NCBI GenBank assembly: GCA_946902985.2
Contig: OX336388.2
Coordinates: 296,462,526 to 296,526,525, forward strand
Source of the DNA: Meconema thalassinum
Taxonomy: Eukaryota; Arthropoda; Insecta; Orthoptera; Tettigoniidae
DNA: 64,000 nt
Direction: 5' to 3'
This document shows, piece after piece, positions 32,395 through 45,100 of this stretch (position 1 is its first letter; each line of letters starts with the position of its first letter). The position numbers and the translations under genes were made by a program. The notes beneath the pieces were generated by a model. It had not been told where the DNA came from, made no database searches, and saw only the letters and a program-made list of their open reading frames with translations.

Positions 32395-33134
32395 CAGAGC
32401 AAGTCAAAATGATTGACCCGATTTCATAAATGCATTCTGTGAAATCTAATGAACGTATCGTTATGTGAGATATGCGCAAAGAAGGGCAAACTCTCAAAGT
32501 TTCATTTTCCTCCTTCGTGTTTCCATTTTCTACCACTACAAGCGCGCAGGAATTAGTTAAAGAAAATGGCGGTGACTGGAGAGCTTGATTGCTTGATTAC
32601 CATGTAAACAACTGTGTGACAGGACATGTTTTCCTTGATATGCTGCAACAATGGCTCCTTCCACAACTCGAAGAGGATAGTGCTGATTTCATTCTTCAAC
32701 TTGATGGTACCCCTCCGCATTACCATGAGAGTTTGGGACTATCTCAATGAGGCATTGTAACAACGCTGGATAGGCCGTGCTTCTCAGGAGTATTGAACTC
32801 TCATTCGTTGGCCACCTCGTTCCCTCGACCTGATCCAGTGTAATTTCTTCTTGTGGGGTTTCGTCAAGGATCTTGTTTACGTACCACCCCTTCCAACAAC
32901 ATTGGGTGACCTTCGTACCCGCATCCCAGCAGCCATTACAGAGATTGACTGCAACACACTACACAAGGTTTGGCAGGAGATAGACTGTCGGCTTGATTTG
33001 TGTCCTGTGCTCACCTAGAACGCGTGTGATATGACTGAAAAAACTTTCTTAGCACATGTCTCACATTATGATATGTTCATTAGTTTTCACAGAATAAAGT
33101 TATGAAATCGGGTCCATCATTTTGACTTGCCTTG
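32395..33134 (+). mobile_element. Mariner-like (DUF4817 type) element, internally deleted
   Basis: Terminal inverted repeats of about 80 bp (GCAAGTCAAAATGAT.GACCC at each end) bordered by TA on both sides. The 740-bp body keeps only the 3' part of a transposase gene. Confidence 0.85.
32600..33020 (+). pseudogene. 3' half of mariner-like transposase with frameshifts
   Basis: Conceptual reading in shifting frames gives VFLDMLQQWLLPQLEE, LQLDGTPPHYHES, RWIGRA, a PRSLDL segment and FFLWGFVKDLVYVPPLP. These correspond to the catalytic D (FQ.DGAPPH), the PRSPDL.P.DFFLWG segment and the C-terminus of DUF4817-associated transposases. Stops and phase changes break it. The helix-turn-helix half is missing. 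Confidence 0.75.
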
Positions 33135-33419
33135 TAGTGTCAGCACGAAAAAAATGCACTTCCTATTTTGAAAATTTCTCTGGCGTGTGCATTTCTCTGC
33201 TTGCACGAGTTGTAGGCGTTTGAGCTTCTTATGAATCATTCGCGAGGATAGGAACAGGATGTTTGGGTGTAAAGAACAGTTTTGGAAATGTATGATCTTT
33301 GGATATTCGAGGTATTTGGTAATAAGTTAACTGGCGTTGGTGGTAAAATTGTGTAAGCGAGTTTTGCTCGTAAACACACCCATCACAATCAAAGAGGCAG
33401 ATGACCTCTCTGTTCCACG
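33135..33419. other. Unassigned spacer
   Basis: Short sequence between two DNA transposons; nothing recognised. Confidence 0.4.
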
Positions 33420-34607
33420 CAGGGCCGGAATTAGATTTTATGCGCTCCTAGGCCCGTGGGTTTTTGCCGCCCCCTCTTCACACCATCGTGAAAGAGGGAG
33501 AATTTAGACTTCAGAAAGGTCGTTGGGAAGGAATTTTTAAATTTTATTCTAATGTGTCGTGAAATCAATTAAATAAATTAAAATAATTAGAGAATCGACT
33601 GTTTCTAAATTTGTATATATAAACTATAAATAAATAGGCCAACGAGCAATTAAAATAAGTTTAAACCATTTAAGACTCATTAGATATTCACATATACACT
33701 AAATCATATAACATACTTCTGTGTTTAATTAATTATTCAAATTAAACTGATATTAATATTCAAGACTTAAAATTTTCTCCCAATAAATCATAAAACATTC
33801 CTGTTCTAAAGTTGAAGTCAAAAAATCTACTGTTGCAAAACATTTTGTTGGAAAATGATGGTCACAATATAAATTGAGTCGTCCAGTTGCAAAACTCGTT
33901 TAATCCACTTGTGAATAAGGATCATGTCGTAAAATTATTTATTATTTTATTTATTTTATTTTGTTTAATTTAATTTTGTTTTAAATTGTTTTTTTGTTTC
34001 ATTTTATTTTGTTTTATTTTGATTTTGTTTTGTTTATTTTGTCTTATTTTGTATTATTTTGTTTTCTTTTATTTTGAATTTCCATAAAACAAACCAAAAC
34101 CAAAAACACAAAAACACGAAGCAAAGAGCAAAATTCAAACAAAAGCAAAAGCAGAAAACAAATACAAAACCAAAACAAAAAAGTCTAAGCAAAAAGCAAA
34201 ATTCAAAATCAAAAAGTAAAGCAGAAAACAAAAAAAACAAGAAACATAAAGAAAAAAAACAAAATTCAAAAAACGCAAAAGCAGAAAACAAACACAAAAC
34301 CAAGAGAGAAAAGCAAAAAGTAAAATTCAAAAGCACAAAATCAAAAAACTAATAACACAAAACAAAAACTAGAAAACAACAAACACTAAAGATACGTGAG
34401 GCAAAGTCCAGAGAAACGTTTCGCATGGAAATGATTCTTATTCACAAGTGGATTAAACGAGTTTTGTAACTTGACTCAATTGAAAAAGTGTCAATATTTT
34501 GGAAAGTTTAATTTAAATCATAAAGATTTGCGGATTAATTTTGCGCCCCTCAGCACGGTGCGCCCCTAGGCCGGGGCCTATGGGGCCTATTGGTAAATCC
34601 AGCCCTG
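33420..34607. mobile_element. Non-autonomous hAT element with long internal palindrome
   Basis: Starts CAGGGCCGGAATTAG and ends CTAATTCCGGCCCTG-like (TAAATCCAGCCCTG), with a perfect 8-bp duplication GTTCCACG (33412-33419, 34608-34615). No transposase. The centre is a large inverted repeat. Confidence 0.88.
33869..34483. repeat. About 600-bp inverted repeat with T-rich and A-rich arms
   Basis: Outer arms of about 50 bp match (left contains AAAACTCGTTTAATCCACTT at about 33893, right its reverse complement at about 34446). The inner left arm is TTTTATTTTG-type repeats and the inner right arm is AAAACAAAA-type repeats, so the whole could fold. The ~100-codon K/Q- or F-rich ORFs are low-complexity artefacts. 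Confidence 0.85.
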
Positions 34608-34902
34608 GTTCCACGCCTTCCAGGCCCGGAAGTTCATGCAAAATCATATTTTTGCATATTTATGCCTATTATGGTTATGTTGGCACAATGCATCATATGT
34701 CACTCCTTTGTCTGTTTAAGTGCATGTCTCTGCTTGAGAAGGGCGTATGTTCTAATTTCCTATTGCTTAGAAGCGCTTCTTGTTACTTCATGTTCTTTAA
34801 GTCGTATATTTCGATTCGGACTCCGAGAGTCTATCACAGAATAATACTGACATTATTTTAATACCCAGTACGTTTCAGTCCTCTTTGCAAGTTAATATGA
34901 AT

Positions 34903-36315
34903 TATTAGCCTACTTTTCACATTTTGCAAAAATGAGGAAAGAGTAGACTTATGAGATCGATCCGGGCAAATTTCTGTCTGTCTGTCTGTCCTGTCTGTCT
35001 GGCTGTGTGTCCCCCTCACCCCCCATCAACTCCTAAACGGCTGCAGTAATCGAATCCATATTTGGTATGAGTCAAGATCTATACCTGGATATCTCAAGCC
35101 CATATTTGAAAATGATGTCAGTGCTACCAACTGCTGAAAAACCGGAATTGAAATTTGAGCTCCATGTCGGATATCTTGGAAGATATACATGGGAGCTATT
35201 CCAAAATTGGCACACATATAGATAATAATATTTCAGTTTAATTTTCAGGAGGCCATGCATGGCAGTGTTGCCAAAATGATTCTAAGCCTGCTGATAGGTC
35301 CAATTTTTAAATGAATATAACTTCTTCACTATCAATTGGATTTCATCCAAATTTCGTATGTACTATGTGTACATAGACAGACATGACTGAGCGTATTTTT
35401 AAAAGCCACCAGGGCTGCAAACTGTTAACAAATGTTCTCTCTCTAATTTTTTTTATCCAAATACCAATATATCAGAAAGTATGCAAACCGACAGCTTGAA
35501 ACTATGCACACATATAGTACCTGATATTCTAGATTAATTTGGAGTAACTTATGTACGTCAGTGCTATCAACATGATTCTGATCCTGCTGGTAGGACCAAT
35601 TTTGAAATACACGTAACTTCTAGACTATCGATTGGATTTCAACCAAATTTCGTATGTGCTATGTGTACCATAACAGATATGACTACAGTATGATTATTCT
35701 TAAGAGCCACCAAGGCTGCCAACTGTTAATAAATGCCGTCCCTATTTTTTACCCTAATATTAATATATCAGAAAGTATGTAAGCCAACAGCTTTAAAATT
35801 TGCACACGTATAGTACCTGCCATTCTAGATTAATTTGGAGTAACTAATATACGTCAGTGCTGCCAACATGACTGAGCCTGCTGATAGGTCCAATTTTAAA
35901 ATACATGTAACTTCTTTACTAACAAATGGATTTCATCCAAAATTGTCACAACAAGAGATCATAATATTTCAGATTATTTCTGACCAACACATGCATGACA
36001 TTGTTGCCAACATGATTTTACGCGCGCTGGTAGATCCAATGTCTAACTGCATGTAACGTCCATATTATGCATTGGACTTCAACCAAATTGTGTATTCTGT
36101 ACCTTAAGAGATAGAACTAATAATATATTCAGTCACCAGTGCTGCCAACTGCAGTGCTCTATTAGGCTACATTATACCAGGTATATTTCGAACTAATTAG
36201 AAATGTCGATGTTACCAACTTAATTTCGTCATTATTCTAGATAGGTCTATATAGATTGGCATGAATTTTACATTTGAAGAAAAGTAGGCTCTTTAGTTCG
36301 TCACGGAACTTCTTG
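34903..36315 (+). repeat. Repeat family F copy 3
   Basis: Same start, TCTG run, AACTCCTAAACGGCTGCAG phrase, internal units and GAAAAGTAGGCT end as 22556-23756, without the SINE. It carries at least one extra internal unit. It abuts element E copy 2. Confidence 0.78.
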
Positions 36316-36332
36316 TTTTTATTTTATTCAGT

Positions 36333-38432
36333 ACAAGCTGTACCCGGCATGCGTTGCAATGCCAATCAAAGAATGTGTTGGCGTTGAAATTCTGTCTCTT
36401 GAAGTGCTGTTGGGTACACAATATGTTTTTCAATTTCCATTAACTGCCTCTAAGTTATCGTAAAATGGATTTACTAATATAGAATCATTCGTGGGAGCAT
36501 GCACAACAACTTTCCAAAGTTTCATCGCAATCGGATGAATGGCATATGAACGTATACGGGATTTTGTTTAAACGATTCGTGCGCTGTCACTCATTTGTTG
36601 AATCTACTCGTGTGCTACCTATTGTGAAATGGATTTACTAAGTCGAAACCATTCCCTGGCGTGTACACAATATCTCATCAATGTTTCATCGCAATCGGAT
36701 GAATGGTATATGAACGCATACCGGATTTTGTTTAAACTATTCGCGCCCCGTCACTCATTTGTTGAATCTACTCCTGCGCTACCTATTGTAAAATGGATTT
36801 ACTAAGCCTGAAACCTTTCCTGGAGTGTACTCAACGATTCACCCAAGTTTCATCGCAATCGGATGAATGGTATATGAACGCATACGGGACTTTCTTGAAA
36901 CAATTCACGTGCCATCGCTCATTTGTTAAATCTACTCGTGCGCTACTTATTGTAAACTGGATTTACTAAGCCAGAAAGCTTTCCTGGAAAGCACACAACA
37001 ATTCACCAAAGTTTCATCACCATCGGACGAATGGTATATGAACGCATACGGGACTTCGTTGAAACGCTTCGCGCGTCGTCGATCATTTGTTGAATCTACT
37101 CATGCGCAAACTACTGTAAAATGTATTTACTAAGTTAGACACCGTCACGTAAGTGTCCACAACATCTCACCCAAGTTTCATCGCTATCGGACTAATGGTA
37201 TTTGAAGACATAGGGGACTATTTTGAAACGCTCCGCGTGTCGTCGTTCATTTGTCGCATCTACTCGTGTGCTACCTACTGTGAAATGTATTTACTAAGCC
37301 AGAAACCTTCCTTGGAGTGTCCACCATATTTCACCCAAGTTTCACCGCTAACGGCCGAATAGTATATGAACTTATACGGGACTTTGTTGAAACGCTTCGC
37401 GCGTCGTCCCTCATTTGTTGAATCTACTTGTGCGCTGCCTATTGTAAAGTGGATTTACTAAGTCAAAAACCTTCCATGAAGTGTACACAACATCTCACCC
37501 AAGTTTCATAGCTATCGGACGAATGGTATATGATTGCATACGGGACTTGGTTGAAACGCTTCGCGTGTCGTCGCTCATTTGTTGAATCTACAGGTGCGCA
37601 ATCTACTGTGAAATGTATTTACTAAGTTAGACACTGTCACGTAAGTGTCCACAACATCTCACCCAAGTTTCATCGCTATCGGACTAATGGTATATGAAGA
37701 CATAGGGGACTTTGTTGAAACGCTCCGCTCGTCGTCGCTCATTTGTTGAATCTACTCGTGCGCTACCTATTGAAAAATGGATTTACTAAGACAGAAACCT
37801 TCCCTGGAGTGCACACAATATCTCACCCAAGTTTCATCGCTATCGGACGAATGGTATATGAACGCATACGGGACTTTGTTGAAAGGCTTCGCGCGTCTTT
37901 GCACATTTGTTGAATCTACTCGTGCGCTGCCTATTGTAAAGTGGATTTACTAAGCCAGAAACCTTCCCTGAAGTGTACACAACATCTTACGCAAGTTTCA
38001 TAGCTATCGGACTAATGGTATATGAATGAATACGGGACTTTGATGAAACGCTTCGCGCGTCGTCGCTCATTTGTTGATTCTACTCGTGCGCAATCTACTG
38101 TGAAATGTATGCACTATCTTTGAAACCTTCACGTAAGTGTACACAACATCTCACCCAAGTTTCATCGCTATCGGACGAATGGTATATGAACACATACGGG
38201 ACTTTGTTAAAACGCTTCGCGCATCGTCGCTCATTTGTTGAATCTACTCGTGCGCTACCTATTCTAAAATGGACTTACTAAGTCAGAAACCTTCCTTGGA
38301 GTGTACTCAACATCTCACCCAAGTTTTATCGCAATCGGATGAATGGTATATGAACGCATAGGAGACATACACACCCACAGACAGACAGACAGACAAACTA
38401 TCACGTAACATTGATTTTTATATATATAGTAG
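36333..38432 (+). mobile_element. Element E copy 2 with 164-bp tandem array
   Basis: Left end as in copy 1 (CTGTACCCGGCATGCG), right end AATCGGATGAATGGTATATG, a CAGA run, ATCACGTAACATTGATTTTT and TATATATAGTAGAT. The terminal TATATATA tract resembles ends of Helitron-like elements of insects. No ORF of substance. Confidence 0.6.
36440..38340. repeat. Tandem array, unit about 164 bp, about 12 copies
   Basis: TTTCATCGC starts recur near 36520, 36684, 36849, 37013 and 37177 and onward. The unit includes GGACGAATGGTATATGAACG, CGCTTCGCGCGTCGTCGCTC, TTGTTGAATCTACTCGTGCG and TGTAAAATGGATTTACTAAG. Individual units differ by several percent. Confidence 0.9.
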
Positions 38433-38994
38433 ATTCACTCTGTAAATATTGTAAAAATATTTTCATTAGCAAAATTGCAAAGACTATTAAAAATTTATGT
38501 CAGTTATACTTAAACAATTAACATAATACAATAATTATTGATGTTCAACACCGTTTGAAGTTCTATAAAATAACATCTCATACTGTATATAGAACTGTTT
38601 CTTGGTTGATATATTTTTATAAAGGTGTAGTTATATGTCCTTCTGTTCATAGACCTATTTTCCATTTATTCAAAATAGAGACGCTAAAGAATACGGAGTG
38701 ATCGTAATTGCCGTAGTTATTTTCTAGTGCATATTTGACCAATAATTAGAGCATTTTTGCATGCAAATTTCTTCATTTAACAGTGCATTAACTTCCGGGC
38801 CCTAGTAATCATCATTTGTTTTAGTCTGCGTTGCCTTTGATAGTAGTTGTTGTTTCATATCGTGGTTATGTCGCCTCTGACAAACTTCGGATGTTTGTGC
38901 GATAAACTGTGTTATTGAGATGGCGATACTTGTGTATGTGGTTCTAAAGACTGCTAGGGGTAAGGTAGGATACAGCTGTGGACTTCATTTATTT
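38433..38994. other. Unassigned sequence left of satellite
   Basis: AT-rich, no ORF, no recognised repeat. Confidence 0.4.
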
Positions 38995-39125
38995 ACCATC
39001 GCGGCATTTGCATGCAGATAAAAAGAGGAGACTATGTAAAAATGGTTCTAGGATAACTGAGGTGTGAATCGAACCCCCACTTCTCAGTTCTGCATCACGA
39101 GGCTGAGCGTACCCCGTTCCAGCCC
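38995..39125 (-). repeat. SINE-D copy 3, old fragment at satellite edge
   Basis: GCGGCATTTGC, AATGGTTCTAGGATAACTGAG, GTGTGAATCGAACCCCC and CCCCGTTCCAGCCCTTCTT align in order with SINE-D copy 2 (25650-25765). The first satellite unit starts a few bases later. Confidence 0.7.
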
Positions 39126-42100
39126 TTCTTGGCAGACTAGGTCCCGCTAACCTGAGGTCACATGTCTGAGAGTAGCATCTCATATCCTTGTACAGACTAG
39201 GTCCCGCTATTCTGAGGTCACAAGTCTGAGAGTAACGTCTCTGATGCTTGTACAGAGTAGGTCCCGCTATCCTGAGGTCACAAGTCTGAGAGTAACGTCT
39301 CGGATCCTTGTACTGAGTAGGTCCCGCTATCCTGAGGTCACAAGTCTGAGAGTAACGTCTCGGATCCTTGTACAGGGTAGGTCCCGCTAACCTGAGGTCA
39401 CAGCTCTGAGAGTAACGTCTCGGATGCTTGTACAGAGTAGGTCCCGCTAACCTGAGGTCACAAGTCTGAGAGTAACGTCTCGGATGCTTGTACAGAGTAG
39501 GTCCCGCTAACCTGAGGTCACAAGTCTGAGAGTAACGTCTCGGATCCTTGTACTGAGTAGGTCCCGCTAACCTGAGGTCACAAGTCTGAGAGTAACGTCT
39601 CGGATGCTTGTACAGAGTAGGTCCCGCTAACCTGAGGTCACAGCTCTGAGTGTAACGTCTCGGATCCTTGTACAGAGTAGGTCCCGCTAACCTGAGGTCA
39701 CAGCTCTGAGAGTAACGTCTCGGATGCTTGTACAGAGTAGGTCCCGCTATCCTGAGGTCACAAGTCTGAGAGTAACGTCTCTGATGCTTGTACTGAGTAG
39801 GTCCCGCTAACCTGAGGTCACAAGTCTGAGAGTAACGTCTCGGATGCTTGTACTGAGTAGGTCCCGCTATCCTGAGGTCACAAGTCTGAGAGTAACGTCT
39901 CGGATCCTTGTACAGAGTAGGTCCCGCTATCCTGAGGTCACAGCTCTGAGAGTAACGTCTCGGATGCTTGTACAGAGTAGGTCCCGCTATCCTGAGGTCA
40001 CAAGTCTGAGAGTAACGTCTCGGATGCTTGTACAGAGTAGGTCCCGCTAACCTGAGGTCACAAGTCTGAGAGTAACGTCTCGGATCCTTGTACAGAGTAG
40101 GTCCCGCTAACCTGAGGTCACAAGTCTGAGAGTAACGTCTCGGATCCTTGTACAGAGTAGGTCCCGCTAACCTGAGGTCACAAGTCTGAGAGTAACGTCT
40201 CGGATGCTTGTACAGAGTAGGTCCCGCTATCCTGAGGTCACAAGTCTGAGAGTAACGTCTCGGATCCTTGTACAGAGTAGGTCCCGCTAACCTGAGGTCA
40301 CAAGTCTGAGAGTAACGTCTCGGATGCTTGTACAGAGTAGGTCCCGCTATCCTGAGGTCACAAGTCTGAGAGTAACGTCTCGGATCCTTGTACTGAGTAG
40401 GTCCCGCTAACCTGAGGTCACAAGTCTGAGAGTAACGTCTCGGATCCTTGTACAGGGTAGGTCCCGCTATCCTGAGGTCACAAGTCTGAGAGTAACGTCT
40501 CGGATCCTTGTACAGGGTAGGTCCCGCTAACCTGAGGTCACAAGTCTGAGAGTAACGTCTCGGATCCTTGTACTGAGTAGGTCCCGCTAACCTGAGGTCA
40601 CAAGTCTGAGAGTAACGTCTCGGATCCTTGTACAGAGTAGGTCCCGCTATCCTGAGGTTACAGCTCTGAGAGTAACGTCTCGGATCCTTGTACAGAGTAG
40701 GTCCCGCTAACCTGAGGTCACAAGTCTGAGAGTAACGTCTCGGATCCTTGTACTGAGTAGGTCCCGCTAACCTGAGGTCACAAGTCTGAGAGTAACGTCT
40801 CGGATCCTTGTACAGAGTAGGTCCCGCTATCCTGAGGTCACAGCTCTGAGAGTAACGTCTCGGATGCTTGTACGGAGTAGGTCCCGCTAACCTGAGGTCA
40901 CAAGTCTGAGAGTAACGTCTCGGATCCTTGTACAGAGTAGGTCCCGCTATCCTGAGGTCACAGCTCTGAGAGTAACGTCTCGGATCCTTGTACAGAGTAG
41001 GTCCCGCTAACCTGAGGTCACAAGTCTGAGAGTAACGTCTCGGATTCTTGTACAGAGTAGGTCCCGCTAACCTGAGGTCACAAGTCTGAGAGTAACGTCT
41101 CGGATCCTTGTACTGAGTAGGTCCCGCTAACCTGAGGTCACAAGTCTGAGAGTAACGTCTCGGATCCTTGTACTGAGTAGGTCCCGCTATCCTGAGGTCA
41201 CAAGTCTGAGAGTAACGTCTCGGATCCTTGTACTGAGTAGGTCCCGCTATCCTGAGGTCACAGCTCTGAGAGTAACGTCTCGGATCCTTGTACAGAGTAG
41301 GTCCCGCTATCCTGAGGTCACAAGTCTGAGAGTAACGTCTCGGATCCTTGTACAGAGTAGGTCCCGCTATCCTGAGGTCACAAGTCTGAGAGTAACGTCT
41401 CGGATCCTTGTACAGAGTAAGTCCCGCTAACCTGAGGTCACAGCTCTGAGAGTAACGTCTCGGATTCTTGTACAGAGTAGGTCCCGCTATCCTGAGGTCA
41501 CAGCTCTGAGAGTAACGTCTCGGATCCTTATACTGAGTAGGTCCCGCTAACCTGAGGTCACAAGTCTGAGAGTAACGTCTCGGATGCTTGTACAGAGTAG
41601 GTCCCGCTAACCTGAGGTCACAAGTCTGAGAGTAACGTCTCGGATGCTTGTACAGAGTAGGTCCCGCTATCCTGAGGTCACAAGTCTGATAGTAACGTCT
41701 CGGATTCTTGTACAGAGTAGGTCCCGCTTTCCTGAGGTCACAGCTCTGAGAGTAACGTCTCGGATGCTTGTACAGAGTAGGTCCCGCTAACCTGAGGTCA
41801 CAAGTCTGAGAGTAACGTCTCGGATGCTTGTACTGAGTAGGTCCCGCTAACCTGAGGTCACAGCTCTGAGAGTAACGTCTCGGATTCTTGTACAGAGTAG
41901 GTCCCGCTATCCTGAGGTCACAAGTCTGAGAGTAACGTCTCGGATGCTTGTACAGAGTAGGTCCCGCTATCCTGAGGTCACAAGTCTGAGAGTAACGTCT
42001 CGGATCCTTATACTGAGTAGGTCCCGCTAACCTGAGGTCACAAGTCTGAGAGTAACGTCTCGGATCCTTGTACAGAGTAGGTCCCGCTAACCTGAGGTCA

Positions 42101-45100
42101 CAGCTCTGAGAGTAACGTCTCGGATGCTTGTACTGAGTAGGTCCCGCTAACCTGAGGTCACAAGTCTGAGAGTAACGTCTCGGATGCTTGTACTGAGTAG
42201 GTCCCGCTATCCTGAGGTCACAAGTCTGAGAGTAACGTCTCGGATGCTTGTACAGAGTAGGTCCCGCTATCCTGAGGTCACAAGTCTGAGAGTAACGTCT
42301 CGGATCCTTGTACTGAGTAGGTCCCGCTAACCTGAGGTCACAAGTCTGAGAGTAACGTCTCGGATCCTTGTACTGAGTAGGTCCCGCTATCCTGAGGTCA
42401 CAAGTCTGAGAGTAACGTCTCGGATCCTTGTACAGAGTAGGTCCCGCTAACCTGAGGTCACAAGTCTGAGAGTAACGTCTCGGATGCTTGTACTGAGTAG
42501 GTCCCGCTATCCTGAGGTCACAAGTCTGAGAGTAACGTCTCTGATCCTTGTACAGAGTAGGTCCCGCTAACCTGAGGTCACAAGTCTGAGAGTAACGTCT
42601 CGGATCCTTGTACAGAGTAGGTCCCGCTATCCTGAGGTCACAAGTCTGAGAGTAACGTCTCGGATGCTTGTACTGAGTAGGTCCCGCTAACCTGAGGTCA
42701 CAGTTCTGAGAGTAACGTCTCGGATGCTTGTACAGAGTAGGTCCCGCTATCCTGAGGTCACAAGTCTGAGAGTAACGTCTCGGATGCTTGTACAGAGTAG
42801 GTCCCGCTAACCTGAGGTCACAAGTCTGAGAGTAACGTCTCGGATCCTTGTACAGAGTAGGTCCCGCTAACCTGAGGTCACAAGTCTGAGAGTAACGTCT
42901 CGGATCCTTGTACAGAGTAGGTCCCGCTAACCTGAGGTCACAAGTCTGAGAGTAACGTCTCGGATGCTTGTACTGAGTAGGTCCCGCTAACCTGAGGTCA
43001 CAAGTCTGAGAGTAACGTCTCGGATCCTTGTACTGAGTAGGTCCCGCTAACCTGAGGTCATAAGTCTGAGAGTAACGTCTCGGATGCTTGTACAGAGTAG
43101 GTCCCGCTATCCTGAGGTCACAAGTCTGAGAGTAACGTCTCGGATTCTTGTACAGAGTAGGTCCCGCTTTCCTGAGGTCACAGCTCTGAGAGTAACGTCT
43201 CGGATGCTTGTACAGAGTAGGTCCCGCTAACCTGAGGTCACAAGTCTGAGAGTAACGTCTCGGATGCTTGTACTGAGTAGGTCCCGCTAACCTGAGGTCA
43301 CAAGTCTGAGAGTAACGTCTCGGATGCTTGTACTGAGTAGGTCCCGCTAACCTGAGGTCACAAGTCTGAGAGTAACGTCTCGGATTCTTGTACAGAGTAG
43401 GTCCCGCTAACCTGAGGTCACAAGTCTGAGAGTAACGTCTCGGATCCTTGTACAGAGTAGGTCCCGCTAACCTGAGGTCACAAGTCTGAGAGTAACGTCT
43501 CGGATCCTTGTACAGAGTAGGTCCCGCTAACCTGAGGTCACAAGTCTGAGAGTAACGTCTCGGATCCTTGTACAGAGTAGGTCCCGCTATCCTGAGGTCA
43601 CAAGTCTGAGAGTAACGTCTCGGATCCTTGTACAGAGTAGGTCCCGCTAACCTGAGGTCACAAGTCTGAGAGTAACGTCTCGGATCCTTGTACAGAGTAG
43701 GTCCCGCTAACCTGAGGTCACAAGTCTGAGAGTAACGTCTCGGATCCTTGTACAGAGTAGGTCCCGCTATCCTGAGGTCACAAGTCTGAGAGTAACGTCT
43801 CGGATCCTTGTACAGAGTAGGTCCCGCTATCCTGAGGTCACAAGTCTGAGAGTAACGTCTCGGATCCTTGTACAGAGTAGGTCCCGCTATCCTGAGGTCA
43901 CAAGTCTGAGAGTAACGTCTCGGATCCTTATACTGAGTAGGTCCCGCTAACCTGAGGTCACAAGTCTGAGAGTAACGTCTCGGATGCTTGTACTGAGTAG
44001 GTCCCGCTAACCTGAGGTCACAAGTCTGAGAGTAACGTCTCGGATGCTTGTACTGAGTAGGTCCCGCTAACCTGAGGTCACAGTTCTGAGAGTAACGTCT
44101 CGGATGCTTGTACAGAGTAGGTCCCGCTATCCTGAGGTCACAAGTCTGAGAGTAACGTCTCGGATGCTTGTACAGAGTAGGTCCCGCTAACCTGAGGTCA
44201 CAAGTCTGAGAGTAACGTCTCGGATCCTTGTACAGAGTAGGTCCCGCTAACCTGAGGTCACAAGTCTGAGAGTAACGTCTCGGATCCTTGTACAGAGTAG
44301 GTCCCGCTATCCTGAGGTCACAAGTCTGAGAGTAACGTCTCGGATGCTTGTACAGAGTAGGTCCCGCTAACCTGAGGTCACAAGTCTGAGAGTAACGTCT
44401 CGGATCCTTGTACAGAGTAGGTCCCGCTAACCTGAGGTCACAAGTCTGAGAGTAACGTCTCGGATCCTTGTACAGAGTAGGTCCCGCTAACCTGAGGTCA
44501 CAAGTCTGAGAGTAACGTCTCGTATGCTTGTACTGAGTAGGTCCCGCTAACCTGAGGTCACAAGTCTGAGAGTAACGTCTCGGATCCTTGTACTGAGTTG
44601 GTCCCGCTAACCTGAGGTCACAAGTCTGAGAGTAACGTCTCGGATGCTTGTACAGAGTAGGTCCCGCTATCCTGAGGTCACAAGTCTGAGAGTAACGTCT
44701 CGGATGCTTGTACAGAGTAGGTCCCGCTAACCTGAGGTCACAAGTCTGAGAGTAACGTCTCGGATCCTTGTACAGAGCAGGTCCCGCTAACCTGAGGTCA
44801 CAAGTCTGAGAGTAACGTCTCGGATGCTTGTACTGAGTAGGTCCCGCTAACCTGAGGTCACAAGTCTGAGAGTAACGTCTCGGATCCTTGTACTGAGTAG
44901 GTCCCGCTAACCTGAGGTCACAAGTCTGAGAGTAACGTCTCGGATGCTTGTACAGAGTAGGTCCCGCTATCCTGAGGTCACAAGTCTGAGAGTAACGTCT
45001 CGGATGCTTGTACGGAGTAGGTCCCGCTAACCTGAGGTCACAAGTCTGAGAGTAACGTCTCGGATCCTTGTACAGAGTAGGTCCCGCTATCCTGAGGTCA

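Noticed and set aside
34034..34352. K/Q-rich and F/C-rich ORFs of about 100 codons
   Set aside because: Low-complexity arm of the palindrome in the hAT element.
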